Source of the DNA: CBDAMZ01 sp965197375
GTDB lineage: Bacteria > Acidobacteriota > Vicinamibacteria > Vicinamibacterales > UBA8438
NCBI GenBank assembly: GCA_965197375.1
Contig: CBDAMZ010000004.1
Coordinates: forward strand, 1 to 64,000
DNA: 64,000 nt
Reading direction: 5' to 3'
In this document: in pieces, positions 36,097 through 45,235 of the stretch
How the letters are laid out: every line of letters begins with the position of its first letter
How positions within the stretch are numbered: the first letter of the stretch is position 1
Translations under genes and position numbers: made by a program
The notes under the pieces: model-generated
Database searches by the model: none
What the model was told of the DNA's origin: nothing
The model's input: only the letters and a program-made list of their open reading frames with translations

Positions 36097-36124
36097 AATA
36101 TACATCGCTACTTGGGGAAGTCAA
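36097..36124 (-). promoter_or_regulatory. Sigma70-type promoter of the hom-thrC-lysC-asd operon
   Basis: On the minus strand TTGACT lies at 36124-36119 and TATATT at 36102-36097, separated by 16 bases; the alternative -10 TATTAT, two bases further, would give 18. Transcription from about 36090 would produce a leader of roughly 230 bases that includes the Thr-rich ORF and the terminator hairpin. Confidence 0.6.
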
Positions 36125-36201
36125 ACGACCAGCCCTGTATTCATTGGCACGAGAATCTAGCCTGGTGTGTAGGTCCGGTCTAGAAGCACACGCACATTAC
36201 C

Positions 36202-37146
36202 ATGCCGACCAGCTCGAGGTGGAAGGACCTTCCGACGGAGGCGATTAATCCTGCCACCTTGTCCATGGACAAGGCTTCCACTGAGGCGATCGTTGGTCTC
36301 ATGCTCAACGAGGATCGCAAAATAGTCGCCGCCGTACAGCAAGAGAAGCCCAAGATAGTACTTGGCGCTGATTTATTGACCGAGGCGCTCCGCAAGGGGG
36401 GTCGGGTGATCTTTGTCGGGGCCGGCACGAGCGGCCGCTTGGGGATTTTGGAGGCGGCAGAAATGCCACCCGAATTCGGCACACCCAATGAACTAATACA
36501 AGCCATCATGGCTGGCGGTCGCTCTGCTTTTTTTTCTTCTAAAGATGGCGCCGAGGATAACTACGAGGACGGCGCGCGTGCGGTCGCACGTGTTCGCCCG
36601 ACGAAGAAGGATGTGCTGGTTGGCATCTCGGCCAGCGGGATGACTCAATTTGTGCGCGGGGCACTCACCCGCGCCCGCCGCAGCGGCGTGAAAATCATTT
36701 TTGTGACCTGCTGGCCTGGCACCGAGCTTAAGTTTTTTGTTGACGTTGTGATTTCGCCAGCCGTCGGACCAGAAGTTGTTGCCGGGTCGACTCGTCTTAA
36801 GGCTGGGACCGCTACAAAGATGGTGCTTAACATGCTGACGACCATTTCGATGGTTCACATTGGTAAAACCTATGGAAACCTTATGGTCGACGTAAAAACT
36901 GGATCCGAAAAGGCTCGCGACCGGGCACGTCGGATCGTCACGATCGTAACGGGCTTGGATTACGATGAAGCCGGCAAGTTGCTACGAAGCGCATACTGGA
37001 ACGTCAAAGCTGCGATCGTGATGCAGAAGACCGGCGATACCCACGTCAGAGCTGTAGCCAGGCTCAAGCGATCGGATAACTCGGTACGTGAGGCCGTTGG
37101 CGAAGATATTGAGTCTCGCCTCCGTAAATCGCTCGACGCGTGCTGA
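36202..37146 (+). CDS. murQ: N-acetylmuramic acid 6-phosphate etherase
   Basis: The enzyme cleaves the lactyl ether of MurNAc-6-P to give GlcNAc-6-P and lactate during cell-wall recycling. The 314-residue SIS-domain protein has the MurQ signatures TEAINPATLSMD, VGAGTSGRLGILEAAEMPPE and GSTRLKAGTATKMVLNMLTT. It is divergent from hom. The next gene, 138 bases on, is a beta-lactamase-fold hydrolase, a frequent companion in peptidoglycan-recycling loci. No anmK or PTS transporter is nearby. Confidence 0.95.
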   Translation: MPTSSRWKDLPTEAINPATLSMDKASTEAIVGLMLNEDRKIVAAVQQEKPKIVLGADLLTEALRKGGRVIFVGAGTSGRLGILEAAEMPPEFGTPNELIQAIMAGGRSAFFSSKDGAEDNYEDGARAVARVRPTKKDVLVGISASGMTQFVRGALTRARRSGVKIIFVTCWPGTELKFFVDVVISPAVGPEVVAGSTRLKAGTATKMVLNMLTTISMVHIGKTYGNLMVDVKTGSEKARDRARRIVTIVTGLDYDEAGKLLRSAYWNVKAAIVMQKTGDTHVRAVARLKRSDNSVREAVGEDIESRLRKSLDAC

Positions 37147-37284
37147 TGGCGTAGCAGTCAGGCTGGCGCACGCGCACGGCCACGAGACGGCCTGGCGCTG
37201 CTTGTGTCGGCATCCTGTCTAGTATGAACGGCCGGACGGTTGGACGGATGGATCAGCCGTTGGCCGTTGCAGGAAGAGACCCTT

Positions 37285-38355
37285 GTGTCTAAGTTTGAAG
37301 CCGCCAATAGCGTGTTGTTAGATGCGGTTCGGGCTGGCGCATTTGCGGCGGCAGTCGTCGAAGTTGGGGGTTGCAAGCGCTACCTCTGGCGGCACGCATT
37401 TGGCAGTCTGAGCCACGAGCCAGGTGCACTAGCTGCCACACCGGAGACAGTATTCGACCTTGCGTCGCTGACAAAAGTGCTAGCAACGACAACGCTCGCG
37501 ATGACTGCAGTTGATGAGGGTCGCGTCGAGCTTGATGCTCCGATCAGCCGATGGCTAGCCGACTGGCGAGGAGCCGACCGCGAGTCAGTGACTGTGCGCG
37601 ACCTGCTCGCTCATTCGTCAGGACTGACCGCTCATCTCCCGTACTTTCTGGATCACCGAGGCCGCTCAGAGTTCGAGCACTCGATCTGTACGATGCCATT
37701 GGAGTACGCGCCACGAAGCCGATCGGTGTATAGCGACCTCGGGTTCATACTCCTTGGCTTCATCCTGGAGGTCTCAGACGTAAACGGTCTAGCGCTCGAC
37801 GCGCAGTTCGACGCGCTCGTTGAGCGCCGTAAGTGGGGCGAGCTCCGTTATCGACCGCCGGTGAGCTGGCGCGCCCGAACGGCCCCCACCGAGATCGATC
37901 CACGGCGTGGACGGTTACTTGTGGGAGAGGTACACGACGGGAACGCTTGGGCGCTTGGCGGGGTCGCTGGCCACTCGGGACTTTTTGGCACGGCTATGGC
38001 GGTAGGAGCCTTCGCTCGCGACGTATTGTGGGCATATGGTGGAGCGAACTTGCTCGCGAAACCGGCCACGTTTGAGATATTCACTTCGCGGACATCGGTG
38101 GCTGGTACATCCCGCGCGCTCGGGTGGGACACAATGGTGCCAACCTCGTCGTGCGGCAGGCACATGTCGGCCACCTCGATCGGTCACACCGGCTTCACCG
38201 GCACCTCGCTCTGGATCGATTCGCGCGCCGAGGCCTACATCTTGCTCCTGACTAATCGCGTCTACCCCTCTCGGTCGAACGATGCGATTCTGGAAGTCCG
38301 GCCTGCACTGCATGATGCGGTGATGGAGGAGTTTGAAAGCGACAAAGCCGGCTAA
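37285..38355 (+). CDS. Serine hydrolase of the beta-lactamase / PBP-like family
   Basis: The 356-residue protein has the class C/AmpH-type catalytic set: SLTK (nucleophile Ser and general-base Lys, in VFDLASLTKVLATTT), YSD in place of YxN (RSVYSDLGFILLG) and HTG (IGHTGFTGTSLW). No clear signal peptide is seen, so it may act in the cytoplasm on peptidoglycan fragments or esters. The GTG at 37285 follows GGAAGAG at ideal distance; a TTG 15 codons earlier is an alternative. Its stop overlaps the stop of the converging pseudopilin gene. Confidence 0.82.
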   Translation: MSKFEAANSVLLDAVRAGAFAAAVVEVGGCKRYLWRHAFGSLSHEPGALAATPETVFDLASLTKVLATTTLAMTAVDEGRVELDAPISRWLADWRGADRESVTVRDLLAHSSGLTAHLPYFLDHRGRSEFEHSICTMPLEYAPRSRSVYSDLGFILLGFILEVSDVNGLALDAQFDALVERRKWGELRYRPPVSWRARTAPTEIDPRRGRLLVGEVHDGNAWALGGVAGHSGLFGTAMAVGAFARDVLWAYGGANLLAKPATFEIFTSRTSVAGTSRALGWDTMVPTSSCGRHMSATSIGHTGFTGTSLWIDSRAEAYILLLTNRVYPSRSNDAILEVRPALHDAVMEEFESDKAG

Positions 38356-38996
38356 TGTCCCTCACCAGGTTGCTCCATATCTCCCCGGCCGGGCTGACCT
38401 GACGTGAGGCGTTGCCCCGTTCGTCCCGTGTCAGGCCGAGTGGTCGTGGGGAGATAAATAAAAGTCCATTCGTTGTAGGTGCCATGGCCGTTATAGAGGC
38501 GAATTGAAGTATCTGTGCTCTTGCTCACAACACCGGTGATGCCATTCCTGAAGTCGCCAGGTGTTCTCGGTGGAGTGCTTTCCTGTACGTTTCCCCCGAA
38601 GGTTTCGTCCAGGGGACCCGCAGGCTGGGTCATCCCGTTAGCTGTTGCGGGCGCACCCTGCCCTTGAGAGGCCTGGGCCTGGTAAATGAGCTGGAATTCA
38701 CCGTCTCCGGTCATCGGGTCTTTGTACTTGCGCCGAAGAAAACGCTGCTCTATGAGTGTGTCAATTTCAATGGGAAATGCTCCCGGTGCCTTACGCTGGT
38801 AGAGCTCGATTGCACGGGCGTACTGCTCGCCGCGAAAGATTAGCTCAGCTTCCCGCTCCCGCTTCGCGGCGTGGCTCCAGACTGGCAACGCCATCGACAT
38901 CACGACATATATGCCCGCTAGGCCGACCAGCAGCGCCGCCATGGCGAAGCCACCCTCGGCGGTGTGGCTCGCCAGCCGCTGGCTTTGTAGACACAT
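38352..38996 (-). CDS. Type II secretion/type IV pilus pseudopilin-like protein (non-canonical)
   Basis: The 214-residue protein has a short basic leader, GGFAMAALLVGLAGIYVVMS as hydrophobic helix, and a pilin-like region (REREAELIFRGEQYARAIELY, YKDPMTGDGEF). The glutamate expected at mature position 5 is missing (FAMAA), so processing or assembly may differ from the two pseudopilins upstream. The C-terminus is rich in Gly/Pro/Thr/Arg. It is last in the gspF-to-pseudopilin operon. Confidence 0.7.
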   Translation of the reverse strand: MCLQSQRLASHTAEGGFAMAALLVGLAGIYVVMSMALPVWSHAAKREREAELIFRGEQYARAIELYQRKAPGAFPIEIDTLIEQRFLRRKYKDPMTGDGEFQLIYQAQASQGQGAPATANGMTQPAGPLDETFGGNVQESTPPRTPGDFRNGITGVVSKSTDTSIRLYNGHGTYNEWTFIYLPTTTRPDTGRTGQRLTSGQPGRGDMEQPGEGH

Positions 38997-39017
38997 GGAG
39001 ATGGAGTCAGGACGATG

Positions 39018-39422
39018 CTACCAATCGGCGTACAGGGTTCCGTTGAGCGCGGCACCCTCATAGCCGCTCTTGACGTCGTAGACGCCCTGTGAGAGCGGGT
39101 TAGCAGGGTCGGGGGCGGAGAGGATCGTCTGCCAGGTATTGGACGAGCCCGTGAAGGGGTCACTAGGGATAGCGCGCAGGTAGCCGTCACTGACGAGTGT
39201 GTCAAGCGCAGCCGGATACTTGCCGCGGTCCGCAAAATATTGATCGATGGTGTCCCGCATCCGAAAGAGGTCCTCCATGAGCACGGCCTCGCGTGACCTA
39301 GTGATGGCGCTCCGATAGCCGACTAGAGCAATCGTTGACAGCACGGTGATTAGAGAGATCACGATCAACAGCTCGATCAGAGTCCAGCCGTTTGGCCATC
39401 CACGTCGCGGTTGGGTTACCAA
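39018..39422 (-). CDS. GspG-type pseudopilin
   Basis: The 134-residue protein has a prepilin leader cleaved at NG|WTLIELLIVISLITVLS with the conserved Glu at mature position 5. An alpha-helix follows, then the GspG-like FADRGKYPAALDTLVSDGYL and a DPFTG segment. The start overlaps the stop of the preceding pseudopilin gene by a few bases. It probably forms the major pseudopilus or a minor pilin of a secretion apparatus. Confidence 0.85.
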   Translation of the reverse strand: MVTQPRRGWPNGWTLIELLIVISLITVLSTIALVGYRSAITRSREAVLMEDLFRMRDTIDQYFADRGKYPAALDTLVSDGYLRAIPSDPFTGSSNTWQTILSAPDPANPLSQGVYDVKSGYEGAALNGTLYADW

Positions 39423-39949
39423 TCGCGGTACCTAGTCCCGTCGAGGGCGATGCCGTTCGATGTGGAGTAGACGTCGTAGACGTTGCCTCCACCCCAGGTC
39501 TTTGAGCCTGGCTCGTCTTGGTATGATCGTAGGCTCCAGCCAGTGGCCTTGGTCATCGGGTCCCTTGGAATACGGCGAAGGAATTTCAACTTTCGCCCAG
39601 TCGCGTCATCAAGGATCTCGACCCCCTCAACTAGGGTCTCAAGATTTGGCGGGTAGCCCTCGTTACCGGCTTTGATGGTGTTTCCGCCGATAACTCTCAG
39701 ATCGACGGCGTCCTTGTAGCGGTCGATCGCCGTGCGCATCTCACGTAGTCCGCGACGGAGTTCCGTTTCGTGCTGACGTTGGATAATGACCTTACTGATC
39801 GGTGCAATAGCCGAGGCCAAGATCAACACGATGGTGCTCACGACGAGAAGTTCGACGAACGAGTAGCCGTGCCAGCTACCGAAAATCTTCACCCGATTTG
39901 AAACGCTAGCACGAGCCAACGGATTGGCCATTCCGGACGAGTCGATCAT
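39416..39949 (-). CDS. GspG-like pseudopilin
   Basis: The 177-residue protein has a 30-residue leader, then HG|YSFVELLVVSTIVLILASA, keeping the Glu at mature position 5. GLREMRTAIDRYKDAVDL, YPPNLETLVEGVEIL and RRIPRDPMT follow, the pattern of GspG-like proteins. The C-terminal DGTRYRDW resembles the LNGTLYADW end of the next gene, so the two are probably paralogues from a duplication. Confidence 0.83.
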   Translation of the reverse strand: MIDSSGMANPLARASVSNRVKIFGSWHGYSFVELLVVSTIVLILASAIAPISKVIIQRQHETELRRGLREMRTAIDRYKDAVDLRVIGGNTIKAGNEGYPPNLETLVEGVEILDDATGRKLKFLRRIPRDPMTKATGWSLRSYQDEPGSKTWGGGNVYDVYSTSNGIALDGTRYRDW

Positions 39950-40067
39950 AGTCTACGTCTCACGCAGAGTAGCACTAAGAGCTGGTCCATTTGATCGTCT
40001 AGTGGCTGCCATCTTGTAGGCACTCGATCTCGACCGGGCTGAATAATTATGGTGCGGCTAGGGGGTA

Positions 40068-40631
40068 TTACTTCGTTCGGTAGTAGGTAGCGACCCCCAG
40101 TGTTAGGACTAAGGTCGAGTCCGCTTCCCCGCTCTCGCTCAGCACGACCTCCTCAATGACGATGAACTCTGGCGCGGTCTCGAGCTCGTAGATGAAGCGG
40201 CGGATGTTACCGTAATGCCCTCGTAGAAGCATGGTAGTCCGCAGGAGTGCTAGGTGGCTGTCCTCGTCCTTGCTTGGTTCGGCACTGCGCCGCTCTATGA
40301 GCAGGTTAGTTTGCCTCGCGAGCGCAGCGAGACGCGGATAGGTCACACCACGAGCACCGGCAAGATCACGGGGTAGGATGTCGACGTAGAACCTCTGAAG
40401 CTCCTCGTCAGCTTGTGTCTTGCTCTTCATCGTGATACGAGCCTCAGCGAAGTTCTGTTTGGCGATTTCGAGGTTGCACCTAGCGGTTTCGGCGCGCTTC
40501 GAGGCGTTCGCCACCTTCACAGACCATGGGTAGACAGCGAATACGTGCAGGCCTATATCGATAGCGATGGCAGCTACCACGATGGTCACCGGAAGCCGTT
40601 TCTCGACGAAAACACGCCTGGCGAAGTTCAT
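40068..40631 (-). CDS. PilO/GspM-like assembly protein
   Basis: The 187-residue bitopic inner-membrane protein has one N-terminal helix (LPVTIVVAAIAIDIGLHVFAV), a coiled coil (NLEIAKQNFAEARI), and a ferredoxin-like periplasmic domain (LRGHYGNIRRFIYELETAPEFIVIEEV) characteristic of PilO. It overlaps the PilN-like gene by four bases. PilM-PilN-PilO form the alignment platform of type IV pili and related secretion systems. Confidence 0.8.
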   Translation of the reverse strand: MNFARRVFVEKRLPVTIVVAAIAIDIGLHVFAVYPWSVKVANASKRAETARCNLEIAKQNFAEARITMKSKTQADEELQRFYVDILPRDLAGARGVTYPRLAALARQTNLLIERRSAEPSKDEDSHLALLRTTMLLRGHYGNIRRFIYELETAPEFIVIEEVVLSESGEADSTLVLTLGVATYYRTK

Positions 40632-41227
40632 GAGCTAGGCGACGTGTCGGATGTAGTCATAGGTTGGACGGGTTTGTCGCTGGGGAAGTAGCGACCTCTG
40701 ACAAGCGCTCGATACATGCCATTCTGGGTAATTTCCTCCTCGCGCGCCAAAATATCTGCGAATGCCTCGGTCGCTTCGAGCTGCTCGATGAAATGGTTAA
40801 TGTCCTCGACCTGGCGTCCGATGACACCGACCGATACGTTGATCGCAGGAGCCTCGATGCTCGGTCTGACAGACGTCAACATCACATTCTCTGGTAGCGT
40901 CTGTTCGATGCGATTGAAGAATTCCGTCCACGAAAAGATACGCCGATCGATAAGATGGTTCGCTTCTTGCGTTGCACTCGCGAGATCTTCAAGATCGGCG
41001 TCGTTGATGGCACGGTGGATAGCCAACGTTTGAGTCGAGAGGTCGGCCGCCTCACGCTCGGCCCGTTCGACTTCGACGGTCAGCGCCGTGTGGGACCGTG
41101 CTAGATCAACCACGCGCGCAACGCCGACAGCGAGAATACTCATCGCCACCACCCACAGAACAATCAGAACTAGGTGGACTGCGCGTTCGTTGTAGAACGG
41201 ACGCGTCGAAAGGTTGGTTGTGAGCAC
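40628..41227 (-). CDS. PilN/GspL-C-like assembly protein
   Basis: The 199-residue protein begins with NLSTRPFYNERAVHLVL, similar to the PilN N-terminal motif that binds PilM. A transmembrane helix (VLWVVAMSILAVGVA), a coiled coil and a periplasmic domain (FNRIEQTLPENVMLTSVRPS) follow. It lies 18 bases after the PilM-like gene and overlaps the PilO-like gene. Confidence 0.8.
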   Translation of the reverse strand: MLTTNLSTRPFYNERAVHLVLIVLWVVAMSILAVGVARVVDLARSHTALTVEVERAEREAADLSTQTLAIHRAINDADLEDLASATQEANHLIDRRIFSWTEFFNRIEQTLPENVMLTSVRPSIEAPAINVSVGVIGRQVEDINHFIEQLEATEAFADILAREEEITQNGMYRALVRGRYFPSDKPVQPMTTSDTSPSS

Positions 41228-41245
41228 GGCCTCGGTCTCTTGGTC

Positions 41246-42208
41246 CTACGCTTGCCAGACTCCGTTTCTGAGCAGGATCCCGATCGGCGAAGCGAGCTCG
41301 TCGAGCACTGTTAGATTTGCTCCGGTGCGGTCGCTCACAGGTGCCATCATACTCGTGGAGATCGGCTCTACCGGTGACCCAAGGCGCTCTTGCAGGGTGA
41401 GACGCAGGCTAGGCTGATCGGAGTCGCCTGCAAGCAAGGTTCTCGAAAACCCGTTACTTTCGAGCCGATCTTGGCAATACATTGCCGTTTGATGCACGAG
41501 ATCAACCAAGCTAACGGCACCTTCTGTTGGTCGGGTACGGAAGAAAATCAGATCTTTTCCACGAACGATTGCCAGTGTGTTGTATCCAACTGCGGCGTGC
41601 ACGAGGAGCCAGTCATCGTTGTCCTCACTGGCGCCACCGGCAACGGCGACGTTGATCAGATTGAAGCTCGCTAAATCAATTAGCCCGGCATGCGCCCCCA
41701 CTGCCGCACACGCTTGTTCGTAGGCTTCCACAATGTCTCGTCGCATTAGGACGACGACGAACTCTTGGCTGCCTTCAGGTGTCTTGGCACCCCGTGTGTA
41801 GGAAATCTGCGTGTTTTCTAACCGGAATGGCGCCGATTTTTTCACCCGCCATCGGATGAGTTGATCGAGATCTTCCGCGTGGGCCGGAACTTTTTCGAAC
41901 CGAACGAGCGATACTTTCGCGACGCTGTCCGGCAAGATCACCGCGATTCGTGACGGGCGACGCGGAAGCTGGCTGAACACCTGTCGAAGAGCTGCGACAA
42001 CGGCGCCCTGATCCACGATATTCGTCTCGTTCACGTGGGGGACGATCGCGCCGTCTGGAAGCTCCGTGCGCGCACGGCCGATGAGCACCGGGTGCTGCCC
42101 AGTCCACGCCAACTGAACCGCGGTGACGTGGCGGCTAGCAATCTCGACGCCAACTGTTGGACCGGACGTTGAAAATAGGGTGCGCAGGAGATTACTCAAT
42201 CGTCTCAT
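41246..42208 (-). CDS. PilM-like actin-fold ATPase
   Basis: The 320-residue cytoplasmic protein has VGVEIASRHVTAVQLAW (phosphate-1 loop of the actin fold), VAKVSLVRFEKVP, LIRWRVKKSAPF and LLVHAAVGYNTLAIVRGKDL. These are features of the PilM/GspL cytoplasmic family. It recruits PilN to the assembly platform. It begins 13 bases after the GspE/PilB gene. Confidence 0.8.
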   Translation of the reverse strand: MRRLSNLLRTLFSTSGPTVGVEIASRHVTAVQLAWTGQHPVLIGRARTELPDGAIVPHVNETNIVDQGAVVAALRQVFSQLPRRPSRIAVILPDSVAKVSLVRFEKVPAHAEDLDQLIRWRVKKSAPFRLENTQISYTRGAKTPEGSQEFVVVLMRRDIVEAYEQACAAVGAHAGLIDLASFNLINVAVAGGASEDNDDWLLVHAAVGYNTLAIVRGKDLIFFRTRPTEGAVSLVDLVHQTAMYCQDRLESNGFSRTLLAGDSDQPSLRLTLQERLGSPVEPISTSMMAPVSDRTGANLTVLDELASPIGILLRNGVWQA

Positions 42209-42221
42209 GGCATGCTTGGAG

Positions 42222-43928
42222 TCATTCGACGAAAGTGACCTTATTTATCTCGCGTAGGGTCGTAGTCCCGCTGAGAACCTGCTCTACGGCTGACTCGCGG
42301 AGAAAACGCATGCCCTCCAGCCGCGCGGCGTTCTTGATCTCTGACGTCGGCTTTCGGTCGAGGATCATTTCACGGATATTGTCGCTCAGATCTAGCAGCT
42401 CGAAGATGGCAGTTCGGCCCTTGTAACCTGTCCCGCCGCACTCGATACACCCGCCACCCCCATAGAAGGTGTGGGTGCTGGTGATGGCCGGATCCAGCCC
42501 AGATTCCTGTAACGTGGTGTCCGGAATCTGCTCTGGTCGCTTGCAATCTTGGCAGATCGTTCGGACCAGGCGCTGCGCGAGAACGCAGTTCAGCGCAGAG
42601 ACAAACTGATACGGTTCAACTCCCATATTGAGGAAGCGTCCAAGAACGTCGACGACGCTATTGGCATGCACTGTGGTGAACACTAAGTGGCCTGTCAGGG
42701 CCGACTGGATTGCAATCTGTGCGGTCTCAGGATCACGGATCTCCCCCACCATGATCTTGTCCGGGTCGTGTCGAAGGATAGAACGTAGCCCTCGTGCGAA
42801 CGTCAGCCCCTTGCGTTCGTTGACAGGGATCTGAGTGATGCCGTTGATCTGGTACTCGACCGGGTCTTCGATGGTGATGATCTTATCTTCAGGAGATTTG
42901 ATCTCTGACACCGCGGCATAAAGTGTTGTGGTCTTGCCGCTGCCGGTTGGCCCAGTCACGAGGACCATGCCGTACGGCTCAGCGATATACCTTCGGAATT
43001 GCTTGAGTTCGTCGTCTGGAAACCCGAGTATGTCGAGCCGAAGTTCCCGAAACTGCGCGCTGATCGATTCCTTGTTAAGAATCCTGATGACGGCGTCCTC
43101 GCCGTGGACGCTCGGCATGATTGATACGCGGAAATCAATTGCCTTCCCTGGCATTTTGAGCGTAAATCGCCCATCCTGCGGGACCCGCTTCTCAGCGATG
43201 TCGAGCTCGGCCATCACCTTGATGCGAGAGATCACCGAGCTGTGGAACTGTTTATCGATTGGCTGCATCGCTGCTTGGAGCACCCCATCGATGCGATACT
43301 TCACGTGCACGGCCATGTCCTGGGTCTCGACGTGGATATCGCTTGCGCGTCGCTGCACAGCTGCGTAGATCATCGCGTCCACCAGGCAGATGACCGGACT
43401 TGCATTACTGGTTAACCGCTCGACGGTGAGGCTGTCTTCGATTTGGTTATCGCCCTGTAGTGTCTGTAGTTGAAAGCTTTCGGTCACTTCGTCAAGCACG
43501 CGCTGAGAGCTTTCGCTCTTTTGAAGGATCGACTGGATCGCCGACGCCGTCCCGACGGTCACGGTGATTGGAGTGTTAAGCAGCAGTGAGAGTTCGTCGA
43601 TCATCGGCAGCTCAGTCGGATCGGAGACGACGATGACGAGCGACTGCTTGTCTCGTCGGTAGGGGACGAAGCCGTAACGCAGCATAAGGTCGGCAGGAAT
43701 CGAGCGGAAGAGGTCCTGGTCGACATAGAAACGTCCAACATCAACGTATTCGAGCCGGTAGCGCGCCGCCAACCGTTTAGCGTGCTCAATCTGCATGTCG
43801 ATATTGGCAGTCTCGTCTGGCGGCGCGTACGGCTTTGTCGTCGAATGGACGTTTGACTGGTCTCCATCTGGCGTCGGCTCTGTCGAGGGGATAGTCTGCA
43901 CGGCGTGGGTCAGCGAGTTGTTAGCCAT
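42222..43928 (-). CDS. GspE/PilB-type secretion ATPase
   Basis: This is the hexameric motor that powers pseudopilus or pilus extension, about 568 residues from the ATG at 43928. It has an N-terminal MshEN-like domain (YRLEYVDVGRFYVDQDL, RYGFVPYRRDKQSL), then Walker A VTGPTGSGKTTTLYAA. The Asp box TIEDPVEYQI and a four-cysteine zinc site (CQDCKRP ... GGCIECGGTGYKGR) follow. A TTG start at 43973 would overlap gspF by 20 bases and is less likely. Confidence 0.92.
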   Translation of the reverse strand: MANNSLTHAVQTIPSTEPTPDGDQSNVHSTTKPYAPPDETANIDMQIEHAKRLAARYRLEYVDVGRFYVDQDLFRSIPADLMLRYGFVPYRRDKQSLVIVVSDPTELPMIDELSLLLNTPITVTVGTASAIQSILQKSESSQRVLDEVTESFQLQTLQGDNQIEDSLTVERLTSNASPVICLVDAMIYAAVQRRASDIHVETQDMAVHVKYRIDGVLQAAMQPIDKQFHSSVISRIKVMAELDIAEKRVPQDGRFTLKMPGKAIDFRVSIMPSVHGEDAVIRILNKESISAQFRELRLDILGFPDDELKQFRRYIAEPYGMVLVTGPTGSGKTTTLYAAVSEIKSPEDKIITIEDPVEYQINGITQIPVNERKGLTFARGLRSILRHDPDKIMVGEIRDPETAQIAIQSALTGHLVFTTVHANSVVDVLGRFLNMGVEPYQFVSALNCVLAQRLVRTICQDCKRPEQIPDTTLQESGLDPAITSTHTFYGGGGCIECGGTGYKGRTAIFELLDLSDNIREMILDRKPTSEIKNAARLEGMRFLRESAVEQVLSGTTTLREINKVTFVE

Positions 43929-43953
43929 AAGGTTGTTCGTCCTGACTGAAGAA

Positions 43954-45162
43954 TCATTGAAGGACGGCCCCAAGCTGAAGTAAGGGCATGTAGAGCGCCA
44001 GGAGGAGGCCAGCGATAACGATGCCTATGATGAGTAGGAGCACAGGCTCAATTAACGTCATAAACCGCGCCAGCGTTGTCTCGATCTCCTCGTCAAAGAA
44101 GTCAGCCACGTTGTTAAGCATATCTTGCAGGGCGCCGGTCGACTCCCCAACTTCGATCATCTGGATGGCCACGGGAGGAAAAATTTCCCTGGCCGACATT
44201 GACGCCGATAGCGCCTGCCCCTCACGCACGTCCTGAGCGATGCTGCTGAGCTGGCGAGTAAAGTAGCGGTTACCAACAGCACGCGAGGCAACGCCCAGCG
44301 CACTGACGATTGGAACGCCACCACCCAAAAGTGTGGCCAGTGTGCGGGCGAGCTGCGACGTCGCGAGCTTGCCCGCAATGGTACCGACGCCAGGGACTCG
44401 CAACAAGAGCTGGTCGATGAATACGTTTCGGCCCGATTGTTTTAACCAGATCCAGAACACTACGCTTACCACTAGCAGGCCGAAGAGAATGAGCGGGAAG
44501 TAGCTACGCAGCGTCGTGGACGCTAACATAATCGCTCTGGTTGCAAATGGGAGATCTGCCCCAATGCCTGAATAGAACTCGCCGAACTCTGGCACGACCC
44601 GAAACACAATAATTGCTACGACCAATAGGGACAGGACCAACAAGATGGCCGGATAGATTAGTGCGGACACAGTCTTCCGTTTGATACTGCTGATAATCCT
44701 TGCGTAGGTGACATATCGGCGAAGCACGCCGTCGAGCGATCCGCTCTTCTCTCCAGCCATAAGCGAGGCGGTGTACACCCCTGGAACCATCGGTCCGTGA
44801 GCCTCGAACGCCTCAGACAGCGCGCTGCCGCTTCTGACCCGCTCGTGCACATCATTCAGCATCGATTTGAATGTTGGGTTTTCGGTCCGCTGCCGAAGGA
44901 TGTTGAGTGACTGGACCAGCGGTATGCCGGCGCGGAGGAGCGCAGCAAGTTCCTGGTTGAAGACGATAAACTCTCGCGTTCCGAGCCGACGGCGTTTCGG
45001 AAGGGAGAGACCCAGCCAGCCGAGCGATCCAGACCGCTCGAGTAATAGGACGCAGAGGCCCTTGCCTTTGAATTCCTGACGAAGCTGTGCCTCGCTGTCG
45101 GCGACGTAGACGCCCTCCAGGATTTTGCCTGTTTGTGTTCCAAGCCTGCAGTGAAATTCCAT
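43954..45162 (-). CDS. GspF/PilC-type inner-membrane platform protein
   Basis: The 402-residue protein has two repeated T2SSF domains (FNQELAALLRAGIPLVQSL; LARTLATLLGGGVPIVSAL), three transmembrane helices, and the C-terminal signature LIEPVLLLIIGIVIAGLLLALYMP. It is the first gene of the assembly operon. Pseudopilins, PilMNO-like proteins and the ATPase follow. No secretin (GspD/PilQ) or prepilin peptidase lies in the window, so those parts must be elsewhere. Confidence 0.92.
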   Translation of the reverse strand: MEFHCRLGTQTGKILEGVYVADSEAQLRQEFKGKGLCVLLLERSGSLGWLGLSLPKRRRLGTREFIVFNQELAALLRAGIPLVQSLNILRQRTENPTFKSMLNDVHERVRSGSALSEAFEAHGPMVPGVYTASLMAGEKSGSLDGVLRRYVTYARIISSIKRKTVSALIYPAILLVLSLLVVAIIVFRVVPEFGEFYSGIGADLPFATRAIMLASTTLRSYFPLILFGLLVVSVVFWIWLKQSGRNVFIDQLLLRVPGVGTIAGKLATSQLARTLATLLGGGVPIVSALGVASRAVGNRYFTRQLSSIAQDVREGQALSASMSAREIFPPVAIQMIEVGESTGALQDMLNNVADFFDEEIETTLARFMTLIEPVLLLIIGIVIAGLLLALYMPLLQLGAVLQ

Positions 45163-45235
45163 GTGGATGGCTGCAGGTGCGCCAAGGTTTCGAGGAGTCC
45201 TTTATCGGCTACGAGTAATGGACGCGTTAAGCCAA

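Noticed and set aside
36082..36105. An 8-codon ORF on the minus strand with two Ile codons upstream of hom, considered as an attenuation leader peptide
   Set aside because: It overlaps the predicted -10 hexamer, so it would not be transcribed from that promoter; the Thr-rich ORF further down fits better.
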